This document shows, in pieces, positions 49,864 to 62,333 of a stretch of 64,000 nucleotides of DNA. The first letter of the stretch is position 1; the number at the start of each line of letters is the position of its first letter. Source of the DNA: Chrysogorgia sp. JL179-B06 (taxonomy: Eukaryota > Cnidaria > Anthozoa > Scleralcyonacea > Chrysogorgiidae); NCBI GenBank assembly GCA_035772405.1, contig JAYKKM010000147.1, positions 620,001 to 684,000 of the forward strand. Direction: 5' to 3'. A program made the translations under genes and the position numbers. A model generated the notes under the pieces. That model was not told where the DNA came from, made no database searches, and saw nothing but the letters and a program-made list of their open reading frames with translations.

Positions 49864-50634
49864 TATTTCGAGTTCTTGATATAGCTTCTCAAACGAATCA
49901 GTATTTAAAGAGAAAATTGAGCTGAAATTTGTTTAATTTATGGAAGTTCTTTACCACGATATCAAACCACCGTCATGTCACTGATTTCCTTTGTTCTATC
50001 TTTTTGAATTATTAATGAGTTTGAGAATGTTTGATCATCAACACTTAACTGTTTAACCTGTGAGATCTTAGATTTTTATTTAATAATTCATTAATCGCCT
50101 GTCAGCTTCGGTAAATACGTACCTAAAATGAACAGGTTTTGTAATTGGCTACATGGAACAAAAGTGGTTAGGGTTAGGACATTGGTTTCTTTGTGGTTGA
50201 TTCTATTGTTTTATTGTTTTAATCAACCAATCACAAAACTTGATAGTATAGGTAATAGGTGGCGACCCGTCAGCTTGAGAGAAGCAGTGTAAATCACGTG
50301 AGGTGAAAGCCGAGTGCATTGTTTTGCTAGCATCTCAAATGTTCTTTTAACTTCTTAATTGTCTCTAGGAGGCACTAGGAACTACATTTCGTGGCCCAGA
50401 AATTAAATAAAAACATGGTGACTATATACTTCTATGGTGACTATTATTAGCATTATTTAATTTTAAGTATTTTTCTTTGGTAGTTTTGATAAGTTTGTTA
50501 AGGTTGTTTTTGTTTTACACTTTTTATAAGCCTCATTATAATATGCAGATCCCAGTCTAACGTAACCATAAGCACAAAATCAATACAAAAATAAAGCATG
50601 ACTTCTTATATGGGACTTGGGAAGACAAAACACT
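49864..50634. repeat. Dispersed repeat (copy 1), interrupted by a second repeat
   Basis: Segments AGCTTCTCAAACGAATCAGT (49885) and TGTTCTTTTAACTTCTTAATTG to GGTGACTATA (50339-50430) match 53038-53470 in order. A block at 50177-50268 (GGACATTGGTTTCTTTGTGG ... GGTGGCGACCC) is nearly identical to 44816-44904 and appears inserted here. Confidence 0.65.
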
Positions 50635-50922
50635 TCATTCCTTTGTTTTGCCTTTTGATTTGTCCTGATGCTTATCATGCTCATGTGTAAACCAGTCTAT
50701 AGTCAACGTTTCTGTCTGCAGTGTTCCAACAACTGACACATCGAGCCCGAAGTCATTCAACTCAGTTGCCGCTTCGTCATTGTACAGATTTTGTAATGCG
50801 TAGTCTTTGGGATCGCATTTCGTAATCTTTTGGAACTCTCCTCTTCGCTCAACGCTTCTGCAAACCGTTTCAGCATGAAACACACGTACAAATGATGGAT
50901 ACACCATCCATATACATTTCAT
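50635..50922 (-). CDS. Uncharacterised 95-residue open frame
   Basis: Open frame starting MKCIWMVYPSFVRVFHAETV and ending HDKHQDKSKGKTKE, with balanced composition (three Cys, no low complexity). It sits between repeats, without a recognisable family signature, signal peptide or clear splice or polyadenylation signals. It could be an exon of an unseen gene, a decayed transposon fragment or a chance frame. Confidence 0.25.
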   Translation of the reverse strand: MKCIWMVYPSFVRVFHAETVCRSVERRGEFQKITKCDPKDYALQNLYNDEAATELNDFGLDVSVVGTLQTETLTIDWFTHEHDKHQDKSKGKTKE

Positions 50923-51008
50923 TTTTGCATAAACTTTGCTTTTCCTTTTAAAAAAAGGACAAAAAGTTCTATTCCTCTATATAATGAATATTTAATAAAT
51001 TTGAGAAG

Positions 51009-51147
51009 CATTTCTTATCCTCGATGCTGTGTTTGCAGTAGCGCTCTCAACTGACTCGTCATTGGTTCCTATCCTTGGCTGCGCTTCGGAAAGGAACCAA
51101 TGACTCGTATTAAGAACGCTACTGCAAACGACTCGGATAAGAAATAG
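51009..51147. repeat. Foldback hairpin
   Basis: Left arm TTTCTTATCCTCGATGCTGT...GCAGTAGCG...CATTGGTTCC is matched inversely by GGAACCAATGACTCG...CGCTACTGCAAACGACTCGG ATAAGAAA. Arms of about 60 bp with a few mismatches. Confidence 0.75.
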
Positions 51148-52262
51148 TACATATACATATATAATATGTATATAAAATTAATTAATATCATAAAATTAAT
51201 TAATATTCCTTTCAAACAACCTATTGTAGTAGTTTGAAAGCCCTAGAAACCTCTGAGCCAATATTAATTAATTTTCTTAGGGTTCCGTTTTTTTTTATAC
51301 ACACTGTACAGTATATGTGCGCTATAGCGGAGCGCACATTGACGTAGGTTGTTGATGTTTGTCCGCATTTAATAATCTAAGTCCTACTAAATATGAACAG
51401 AGTCATTTGGGAATTCTTCAGACTCAATTTTAGTTTGTTTGTCCGCATTTTGTATTTAAAAATAGAATCAGCTGTGCGCTACGCTATTCAAGAGGGAGGC
51501 TATGTTGGCTAAAAATAGGCAATTTTTTCAGATTTGCTAAATCTGGTGATGCCCACGCCTGGTGATGCTCACGATTATTAAGTGTATAACAGGTGGCACT
51601 TTGTCCTTAGGGGGTAATTACTGCACTAGAAATCTCAACTGTGTGGATTATGATCTATGTAAATCATTGAACAAACCTAATCCTAACCGCTAAAATTTTA
51701 ATTCGTATAGTAAGGTAGCCTCAGTCTATGGAAGTGCTGACCACTCAATTCAGCTTGGGCTGAAGAATTTGTGCAATATATGGGAAATTTCGGTCCGGTT
51801 GACCTGCCTGAAATTTTTGCCATGTAATCGGGGGCCCCCTAATCTAAACATTATATTAAAGCATTTCTTTGTAACCGCAAACTGAAATTTTCCCCATGTA
51901 ATCGCGGCATTAATTCTCAAAGGATTTCTGAGGTAATCATCGAAATAAACCAGTGGGATATACATTTCCTTGCCCAAATAGTCAAAGGCCTATCCATTGA
52001 TATAAAAAGTTCAATATATTTTCTAGGATAGAGCATGCCTATGCCCCAATACGATCACCAGCTATTCATTCACAACATCGTATGCGGATTTAAAATAATT
52101 ATTACTAGAATAAGCATAGTTGGTTGTTGTCTTGTTGAAACAAAGTATCACAACCAAAGTATCACAACAAAAGTATCACAACCAAATTCAAACATTTTTG
52201 TATATTTAGATGAACATTTGAAATAGTTCAATTAAGCTGAGGTTAGACGGGGGATGTTATAC
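51148..52262. other. Intergenic, no recognised gene
   Basis: AT-rich. It includes short ATTAATTAAT palindromic repeats (51170-51290) and no domain-bearing ORF. Confidence 0.4.
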
Positions 52263-52925
<663 letters not shown>

Positions 52926-52999
52926 TTAAAAGTAATAATAAATGAAGCCGATGAAGGAAGCGTTCTTTTTATTATAAGAGTTCAAGGCGCAGCCGAGGT

Positions 53000-53470
53000 T
53001 CTTTATGATAATTCACTAGCTTACGAGTTCTTTATATAGATTCTCAAACGAATCAATATTTTAAGAGAAAATCGTGAAGAAAGTAATTCATGCCATTCAT
53101 TTCTTTTGTTGTATCTTATAAAAACTACAAAAGACTATAGGCATTAATAGCAGATGTTTTTCAAAAACCGAAAACCAATTTGTTTGCTTTCGTTATTTTG
53201 GGCAATTTTTTTTAAAACACCTGCATGTTGATTTGTTGCATTATAATTGACAAATAAAAAAAGGGGCCCGTTTCTTTTAATATCGAGTAATGGAGTCACC
53301 TCACGTGCAGAGAACACGAGAGAAGCGATCAGAGTAAATCACCGAGTGTTTTGCTAGCTTCTCAAGTGTTCTTTTAACTTCTCAATTGTATCTCGACAGA
53401 GGCACCAGGAACTACATTTATTTTATAAAATATGGCCCAGAAATGAAATAAAAACAAGGTGACTATATTT
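53000..53470. repeat. Dispersed repeat (copy 2)
   Basis: Matches 49864-50460 in order: ATTCTCAAACGAATCAATAT, AAGAGAAAATCGTGAAG, TGTTCTTTTAACTTCTCAAT, GGCCCAGAAATGAAATAAAA and GGTGACTATA. The block found inside copy 1 is absent here. Confidence 0.65.
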
Positions 53471-54720
53471 CAAGATTTTCGCTAGCTGGATTTCGATAAA
53501 GCGAATATAGTCGCGCGAACGACTTTCTCCTTTTGTTTTACGAGCACTCGTGTCCAACCAAGTAGAAAACCATTCAATTTGTACAACTGTAGAAAAATTA
53601 ACTCATCCGCGCGATTATATTCGCTTAATCGAAATCAGCTTTATTGCGCGTCATATATAGGCCTGCTTCAGACACCGAACTTTTCATGCATGAGCCGAAC
53701 CTATAACGAAGAACCTAATTCCAATTTAGGCTGACCAAATATCTCCTGTGGATTCAGACTTACTTCAGCCGAACCGAACTTTCTAGCCGTATAAATCCCC
53801 GCCTGAACCTGCAGGCGTGAAGTTTGGCTGAGCCGAACATTATCGGAAGAAAGAAGGGATATTACATGACCGTGCGTACGAGAATACAAAATTCAAATCA
53901 TCACCATGGTCCATGTGAAAATAAAATTAATATCTCCATGAAGCGGTCATGTAGTGTTCTGTTTATTATATTGATGAAATAGCCACGACGATAACTTCAC
54001 ATGCATGTGAAGATAATGAAATTCCCATCACTCATCAGGAGCACTTAAATCAATGCTCGTCAGTTTCTTTATCCTCGTCTTCGCTCTCAACAAAACTGCG
54101 AAATAAACTCCAGCACTTGGTCTTATACACTATAGCTACTCGTTAAAAAACAAACAATACATTCACGTGAACCTCATCAATCATGATATACATAGGTTAT
54201 ATACCGTGACCGAGGTGTTTAAGCGATATATCAACCCGCGAGGGCGATATCACGATTGGTGAGGTATTCTGAAATTTGTTTATGTTTTTTGTTGGCCAGA
54301 GCGGTTTTGAATATTTTTAAGGAAGTACCGGGGCGGCTGAATGATCTGTTGGATTTATAGGTTGATAACTAGTTATCAATCTACGTTTGTTCAAACTCTT
54401 TTTAGGCTTTTTCAAAAATATATAATATAGAAATGATACAGAATGTTTAGCTAAATTATTTGTCGAAAATTGGATTTTGAATGGTTTTTACTGTTCAGAC
54501 GCCCATAAGATATGTGATCGAAGTAAATATATACCTATTATCAAGCAATGTATCCAATGGCAAAAAACTCCTGAGTGAGTATTATTACCTCATGAAACAG
54601 ATTTGTAGAGTTAACATGTAGTCCTGTCTTTATTCTCCGACTCCACAATTATTATTTGCTCTACATATTGTATTGAGCACTCTTACCTGGATTTATCGTC
54701 TATTTATTCACATATATAGT
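53471..54720. other. Intergenic, no recognised gene
   Basis: Contains a short inverted motif (CGATAAAGCGAATATAGTCG at 53493 and CGCGATTATATTCGCTTAATCG at 53611). No supported coding region. Confidence 0.4.
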
Positions 54721-55352
<632 letters not shown>

Positions 55353-55355
<3 letters not shown>

Positions 55356-57835
55356 CTACCACGCATGAGAATCCAACTGTGGCAGTTTGGCGGTTTTGAA
55401 TATTACCAGGGGAGTGCGCGGCTGATAAATTTATTCATGAGCGTGTCACGTCGCGTGTCTCGCAATCTAACCAATCAGAGCGTGTGTTGTGTCATCTTAT
55501 TTTATGTATAGTTTAAAACACGAGGAGCAGTGTTTTAGCGGTTTAAAACACAAAGCGATAGCCGAATGTTTTAGACCCGATAAAAAAAAATTCAAGCCGC
55601 TTTATCACATATAATGATATGTCGGTCATGATTTCCTTTGTTTTCCCCTCATGAATTATTAATGAGAGTTTTGGAAAAATTATATTGAGCCGTAGGTAAG
55701 CAACAGTTCAGCCCGGTATATATATGATCATTTATTTCTTGCTAGTAATTTTACTTGCTCGTGTGTACCACGAACATTTTTAACAGACTATAGTTTCCTT
55801 GGTATATATTTAACTGCTGGTGCAGTGAATAGTGAAATAGAGTTTCTTATAGTTATGCGGCATGAACAATGTTCGTAAAGGAACCTGTGCTCGGTGACAT
55901 GCCACGTATATACGACTGTACATACACGAACAAGTTTCCGTTGTTCAACGACCAGCTTTTGAATAAAGCTCCTTGTCAATGTAAAACCTGTCAATTTGTG
56001 TCTAGCAAAAACTTGGGCTTGATAAATATATATTGAACCATATAGTATAAGTAGTAAAGAGTTAAAATGAAATATTCAAATCAAACAGGAGCACTGACAG
56101 CACTGTAGTATGAATCAAATTTATTCTGAAGACTATACCAGTTTATTTTGTGTATTTGGTATATATATATAGTTTCGCTTAATTCACTTTTTTTGAGGTG
56201 CGGGCCGTTTAATTGTATAGATGTAAATATTTTATAGAAAGAGTTTAAAAACTCAGAGAATTAAAGAGAGCAGGTGCATGTGTGGGTTAACTGAAGAGCA
56301 GAGGAAGAATAGGAAATACGTATTTGAAGTTGCAGACAAAGCATTTGATTTGTGGCTCGATTTGTGGTAAAACATATTGAATATTAGGAAATATACATAA
56401 TGATAAGAAAGTTTGTTGTCCTATATATAGCCATGAAATAAAATAAAGCCTCTTATATATAATTTAACTGCAGTTATATTGCCATTATCGAACATTTAAT
56501 GTTTGAAATAAAAATCCAAAAATTCGTTCAAAATTATCATATTTTTAGACAGGCAGTCAAATAACACGTCACGGATATTTATGGTATTTATTAATACTTG
56601 TTTTAAATGGCGAGAAAAGACACGGAATAGTACGAAACGCTTTTGTCTTCCTTTCAAAGATGATTTCTGTGGCGTTGTCAATTTTATACACAGTCTGTTA
56701 TATTTATTTATTCGATTTTTAAAATATTAGTTTTCTAGTCGTCTACATATAGACCCTATAAACAACAAGCACTCGAGACAACTTATTCAGTAAATCAGTT
56801 AAACAAATAAGCTTTTTTGCTTAAGTGTTTTTGAAAATAAACGCGATGGATAAACCAGGCGGGAAACGTGATATATTGAATATGAAAATTAAATCTCAGA
56901 AGAAAAAACAAATAATCATAACATAAATTATATTCTTTTCACTTTTCGTTGTTTTATTGCAGAACGTCCTCTGCAGAGGTGAGTCATCAAAAACAATGAA
57001 TATAAAGTGAGTGAATTATACAAACATGCAGGTTATTTATATATTAAGCGAGTGAGGGCATTGTATGTCGGTGTTGAAGATTTTATGATGTATTGTCTAG
57101 TTAACGAGGGAGTATATCCGAGTTAACTGTATCGTCTCATATAGAAATCGAGAGCGCGGAATAATCTAACTGGTTTAGTAAAAACAGACTTATATTCGTT
57201 ATTTACTCAAAATTATTTCAAAAGACGACTCAAAAGCGTGTCACTCGCCGCTACACTTTATATCTATCGAGTATAGTGCGAGTAGCGTATAGCCAATAAG
57301 ATTGCAGTATTTGCATTAGACTACTAGTATAAGTAACTTTATACTAAATATAAATAATTGTGTATCTTTTTAAGGGAAGTTTAGTATTTGAATGATAATG
57401 AAAATGTTACAAAGTATAAAGTGCAAATTACAAAGTACAAAGTGTATAGTTATATATTTATATATTCATTAGACTTGACAAGATGAATCGATTATTATGC
57501 TACATGAACAGGTGCAGAACCCGTCTCGACTGACTGGAGGAAGCGATATGTTGATAAATTATCATGCCGGCTTAGACTACTTTGTTTGACTTCTGTGGAT
57601 TCCCGCTTTTCACGCACTCCCATAATCAACACCCACGATTCGGATATTACAATTCTTCTTTATTAACACACCGAGTTCTCCCACGCTAAAACATGTCACA
57701 AATAACATACATAAAGTGCAACTCATGCCTCAGTTGCAATATTACTGTTAGTTACATTGAGCAGTAAAGGTGATATATTGCAGTAAACAATTGTGGTAAA
57801 ATATTAATATCGATAGTAGTTATACTGCATCAAAC
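55353..57835. other. Upstream flank of the second C16orf89-like gene
   Basis: AT-rich; no coding family recognised. 55600-55690 shares short segments (GATTTCCTTTGTT; GAATTATTAATGAG) with the 49970-50030 repeat. The promoter of the gene at 57836 should lie near its 3' end, but no unambiguous core element was identified. Confidence 0.4.
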
Positions 57836-58744
57836 ATGATGATGGCATTTATCAAATCAATGCTGATCCTTTCATTGTTTTCCATCCTGTTCATAAACGT
57901 GGAATGCAGAGTTCTGTTAAAGAAAGAAGATAAGAATATCAAATCATTTGAAAGGACACTTGCAGCATTTGAGAAGGCCCTAGATTTTTACAATGAAGAC
58001 TACGGCTTGATAAATTTCGATTCACTTCTGGGCCTTCGTGTGGCTCAAGGGAGCTTGCAAAAAATTTTGATTGACAACGATAACACAGATCTAAAGATTA
58101 ATGGAAAGTACCTAGCTCGTATCAGAAAAATGTTCACAACTGCTGAAAAGATAACCGGTGAAGCAATACCGTTTGTTCGTGAGGACAACGTTGAGCAATA
58201 CGAGAAGTTTTACACGATTATTAGCAAGCCTTGGGCGGTCTTCAACCAGTTCCAAAAACGTAACCCACCACACATGAACAGAGACAAAAATCTGAAAAAC
58301 ATCGTATTTGACGGTCCCACATCAGATTACTGTATCTCGCTGCTTCTCGCTGATTCCACAACAACTGGACAAAGTTCCTGTAATGTGACGGATTACTGTT
58401 GGGAATATGAAACGCAGAAAGATCTAGATGGATACACACCAACACATCAAATCCTGTATTTCCTCTTCGGTTTGGGAAGAGGTTGTGAGAATACTCTCAA
58501 CCAAAAGTTTCAAGAGATGGGGTTAAAGAAGGGGGTACAAGGTTTTTTTGACGAAACATGTAGCAACATTCTCAGAAGTGTGAAAAGAATATCGCAAGAC
58601 ACCAGTCTGCTAAAAATCGAGAAAGATTTGTTCATGGAACAAATACTAGTATGTAGTCTCACAGGTTATGAGGATTTCTTGACTGAATCGTATTTGGAAA
58701 TTATTTTAGATTGGCAAACAGATGTAGGATGTTTTGGAAACCAG
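57836..58744 (+). CDS. C16orf89-like gene, exon 1
   Basis: Signal peptide plus the main DUF4735 body, ending in the conserved GCFGNQ at a GTAAAA donor. Without splicing, the frame would add only a short tail (VKHYNIPSS) before a stop. The first of three consecutive ATG codons is taken as start. Confidence 0.85.
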
Positions 58745-60712
58745 GTAAAACATTATAATATCCCATCCTCTTAACTTATTTTTCATGATTACATTAAATT
58801 CGTAACACGATACTATGTTTATGATTATATTATGTTAAATTCAAGACACTAAACATGCCCCCTTGTTGAGTGTTGACGTCCTTCCAGCCACCGAACACCC
58901 TTAAGAAATCCTTAAGCTTATAAATTAATGTAACACATTAGGCTCACGCTGTGCAGCGGAGAAAAGACCTGGGTACGAGGTTGATCTGATCTCTAAATAA
59001 AGACTGGATCGAGCAATTGGTGAAGGCTAAAAGGGATGACTCAAAAGGACCTTCACATTTTTTAGAACTACTAATCCTAACCCTAATCTTAATCCTAATC
59101 CTAACCTTGATCCTAACCTTGATCTTAACCTTAAACTTAGCCCTAACCGTAGCTATCCATAACCTAACGACAAATAAAAAACAGAAAAAAACAGAAAGGT
59201 CCTTTTGAGTCATCCCTTTTAGCCTTCCCCCGAGCGATTATTATTCAGAAAATGAAGCCGGAAGTAGTTCGTGGCGGCCATCTTGTTGGGACCACGTTAT
59301 ATAGTTTTACTGTAGGAGACAGAGACTATCTGTCTCTGATTTTTTAAGATGCTAAAATGAATCAGTTAATTGTCCTATATATGATGCTAAAATGAATCAA
59401 GGTTTTCCCATAATATATAGAACACAAACTACGGCTCCATTACAATAATAATGAAGCCGGGTCCACGGATAACTAACTTTTCGTGTTCTATACTTAATGC
59501 ACATTTTATGACTTCCGTATACTATCAAAGTTTCAAAATAATCGTGTTGACTGTTTGAAGTCAATAATAAATAACATCTTTCACCGCACCGTACTGTTAA
59601 CGATAGAGAAAGAGAATATCATTTATCAATATTGCATGGGTTACAGAAATGCGTGAATAAAGAAATACCTAATAGTCTCCGTGTTTGGATAAGGGAACCG
59701 AGCTGTCATTAATGAGGAGGGCAGAAGGAAAAGTGCTGGGCCATGAAACTATAAATCAAAAGTTGGTGGGGCTACGAAAACATTTGGAAAACCTTTCATG
59801 CGCCATGAAACCTTTTTGATTAGTATCAAAAGTATTCGAAGAAAACAAATATTTATAACATAGGAATTGATATACGCTATGTAAGTCCAAGAAATATCCA
59901 TATCACACGGAAAGAAAAGTTGTTAATTTTGAGAACCCCTCGCACACAGAAATTATGTACATGTATATAATATAGTTTGGATTTCAGTGGTTCGAGAATA
60001 AGAGTTCAGGAATTTGAAAACCCGGCTGAAAACGAAGTTGATTGTTTTCCTTGGTCTATATATATGGCAGACTACCCTCAGTTCCCAGCACTCCTGTGTT
60101 GTCGGTATGAATGAAAATTGAAAATTTAAGATGTGCTGGGCCACAAAACTAAAACAAAATGTATAGTTGGGTCACGAAACTTTAACAAGAATTTTCAGTT
60201 TTCCTGCTGCCCCCTTCCCGGGTGGAATTAATGACAGCTCCCTAATGTGATCCAAACACGCGGAAAGTTGCGAGACTAGAGAAAAAGCGTAAAAGAACAA
60301 GAGCCGCTAGGCGAGTGTTTTTTAGATTTTCGAACATCGAGCAACTTCCCAAGTGTTTGGATCAAGTATCCAAACACGGAAAAACCATTAGGTAATTTCT
60401 TTTATAAAATAATACAAGAGAACGAGCTGCAAGACTTAAGGAAATTTTTGGCTGGAAATTTCCGTGTTTGGATGGCTTGATCCAAACACGGGTATTCACC
60501 AATCAGAGCCTGTGTAGCATACATGTTATTTTATAATAACCATTTCCCTGTTGTCTCAGGTTTCAGAAAGCATTAAAAAACCATCAAGAAAATTATTGTT
60601 TGAAAGAATGTTGAAGGATGGCTGTCTGGTGCACGAGAGTGGAGTTGGAATAGCTCTCTTGGGTCAATATGTACGATGGATGCTGGAAACACGTTTTGTT
60701 TCAAATCTTTAG
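57836..60712 (+). CDS. C16orf89-like (DUF4735) secreted protein (two exons, complete)
   Basis: Exon 1 is 57836-58744 (303 codons, donor CCAG|GTAAAA); exon 2 is 60560-60712 (TCTCAG acceptor, 50 codons plus stop). Both junctions are phase 0, for a 353-residue protein, close to the usual family length. It has a signal peptide (MMMAFIKSMLILSLFSILFI), then the family signature: FEKALDFYNEDYGLINFDSL, LGLRVAQG, DYCISLLL, SSCNVTDYC, HQILYFLFGLGRGC, ETCSNIL, LVCSLTGYEDF, and DWQTDVGCFGNQ. Exon 2 supplies MLKDGCLVHESGVGIALLGQ, equivalent to the conserved DGCSSHNTA-type end of vertebrate C16orf89. A candidate AATAAA polyadenylation signal is at 61023-61028. Function unknown; secreted. Divergent paralogue of the gene at 42324. 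Confidence 0.88.
59023..59226. mobile_element. MITE with telomere-like interior (copy 2)
   Basis: Ends AAGGCTAAAAGGGATGACTC and GAGTCATCCCTTTTAGCCTT are inverted repeats continuing through AAAAGGACC. The interior is CCTAACCTTGATCCTAAC-type repeats. It lies in the intron of the C16orf89-like gene, same family as 41741-41905. Confidence 0.8.
59693..60242. mobile_element. TIR element nested in an older dispersed repeat
   Basis: Left end AAGGGAACCGAGCTGTCATT and right end AATTAATGACAGCTCCCTAA are inverted repeats. The interior has a repeated inverted motif GCTGGGCCA(T/C)(G/A)AAACT. It is flanked by CCGTGTTTGGAT on the left and GATCCAAACACGCGG on the right, i.e. it sits inside the repeat family continuing at 60243-60490. 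Confidence 0.65.
60243..60500. repeat. Dispersed repeat (GTGTTTGGATCA family)
   Basis: Contains AGTGTTTGGATCAAGTATCC and AACACGGAAAAACCATTAGG, related in order to 4710-4800 (AATGTTTGGGTCACAGTATC; CGGAAAACCAATTGG) and ending with CCGTGTTTGGATGGCTTGAT. It lies in the intron of the C16orf89-like gene. Confidence 0.6.
60560..60712 (+). CDS. C16orf89-like gene, exon 2 (C-terminal)
   Basis: Opens VSESIKKPSRKLLFERMLKD and ends RFVSNL before TAG. The GC.VH motif matches the family's C-terminal cysteine/histidine block. It is preceded by a pyrimidine-rich TTGTCTCAG acceptor. Confidence 0.8.
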   Translation, partial: VSESIKKPSRKLLFERMLKDGCLVHESGVGIALLGQYVRWMLETRFVSNL

Positions 60713-61451
60713 AAGAAATGACATAATATAGGAGAAATACTTGAACATTTAAATATTATTATTATCGATAATTTCACACACGTTGTCCCGCCATGTTCAA
60801 ATGTTTGGTCAATTGGCAGACAGTGACATATGGCTTTGCAGTGTTCGATATTTTGTACGAGTACCCAGTGCATGGTGACATGAACTGTTTAATAACATTA
60901 CTTCGTTGTTATTCTTAACTTGTTATGTTGCATTATATTAACTGTTTTGTTAAAGTGGACAATCCCTTAATTGAAATCCTTTTTTCAAACTGTTTTGTGA
61001 AATCAACTTATCTTTTGTTCAAAATAAATCAAGTAAAAATATCAGTTGAGACTTTGAGTAATTTGCAAGTAACTGCAGCTATTGAAACATCATAAATGTT
61101 TATTTTTTATTGTATAAATTAAATAGCGAATTTCAGGTTTCGATAAATTCGGAATTACGGGGTAATCTCGACGGAAGAAGAGATGCTACACGAAGGTTTT
61201 GATCCTTTGTATTCGATCTTTTGAAACTGTGGTGTTAAGTTTATAAAATCATATCAAATTATCAATTACTTATTTAATTTGGAATGAAATTTCAATTCGA
61301 CAAGGATAAAATTGCTCATTAATTTCTGAGTTTAGTCGAAGGCATCGAGAAACTTGTTTACATTCTGATTACAGTACAAGAATATTGCACAAACAACTTT
61401 GAATGCACTGACACAATTTACGTTATTTTTCTTACCAAACGTTTTTGTGGC
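60713..61451 (+). other. 3'UTR and downstream flank of the C16orf89-like gene
   Basis: AT-rich, with a candidate AATAAA at 61023-61028. No other feature recognised. Confidence 0.5.
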
Positions 61452-62333
61452 TTAGACGTCGAAGTTCCGTCGCATTTAATGCGACGGTAATGCGACGGAA
61501 GTGGTAACTTTTCAATTTAGACGTCGAAGTTGCGTCGCATTTAATGCGACATCTGAAATATGACACCAGAAATCAAGGTTGTTTTCATCTCAACGAGTAA
61601 AACTACTATGGCACGCTTCGAGTAATCGTTCTAAACCAACTTTGACAAATTAGAAGAAATTGCTCTTTTCTTTTGTCAATGGGGTCTTCTGCTCTCAGTC
61701 TGACTGATCTGATCACCTTCACCGATTATGGTCTGCCCTGGCTGAACGCCGCAACTTTACAGTCTATTTTTGCAACGCTTTTGTTTGCTTTACAAACGGA
61801 ACGCCACAACTAATACAACAATATTTTGTCTTATAAGCACGTACATAACAAGTCGTGAGATAGAAAGGTCGGTGTACGGCCAAATACCCAATAACGATAA
61901 CGGAATACGTATATATGATCTAACGTTTCGAGCGAAGGACCGAGGCTCGCCGAGGCTATGAAGGCCCTTCTTTGACGAAGGATCTTCGCTAGAAACGTTA
62001 GACCATACGTATTCCGTTATTTGGCAGTACATTGACATTTATATCTCTCGATTTGTATTTCTACTCCATTGAAAATGAAGTTCGTGGATCCCACGAAGCA
62101 CGCCACGCAGCATAAAATGTGGTTTTATAGGATAATGAGGGATAGAAAAATGTATTATACTAATTTATGCATTTTATGCGATGCATTAAATGCGACGGAA
62201 CTTCGACGTCTAAATCAACGTCGCATTTCCGTCGAATCATTAAATATGCGACGCGTCGAATAAAATCAGTTTAGACGTCGCATTTCCGTCGAATAAAATA
62301 GGTCGCATTAAATGCGACGGAACTTCGACGTAG
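61452..62333. mobile_element. TIR element with CGTCGCATTTAATGCGACG motifs
   Basis: Left end TTAGACGTCGAAGTTCCGTC then GCATTTAATGCGACGG; right end GCATTAAATGCGACGGAACT then TCGACGTA. The end motif is repeated internally at 61519-61550 and 62185-62290. A foldback of Penelope-like termini occupies 61860-62072. No transposase. Confidence 0.7.
61860..62072. repeat. Head-to-head pair of Penelope-like termini
   Basis: Left half (minus sense) has TTCGCTCGAAACGTTAGATC and ...GGCCGTACACCGACC. Right half (plus sense) has TTGACGAAGGATCTTCGCTA then GAAACGTTAGACC and GGCAGTACATTGAC. Both keep the GAAACGTTAGA segment, so two hammerhead-like cores face each other around 61940-61975. Confidence 0.6.
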
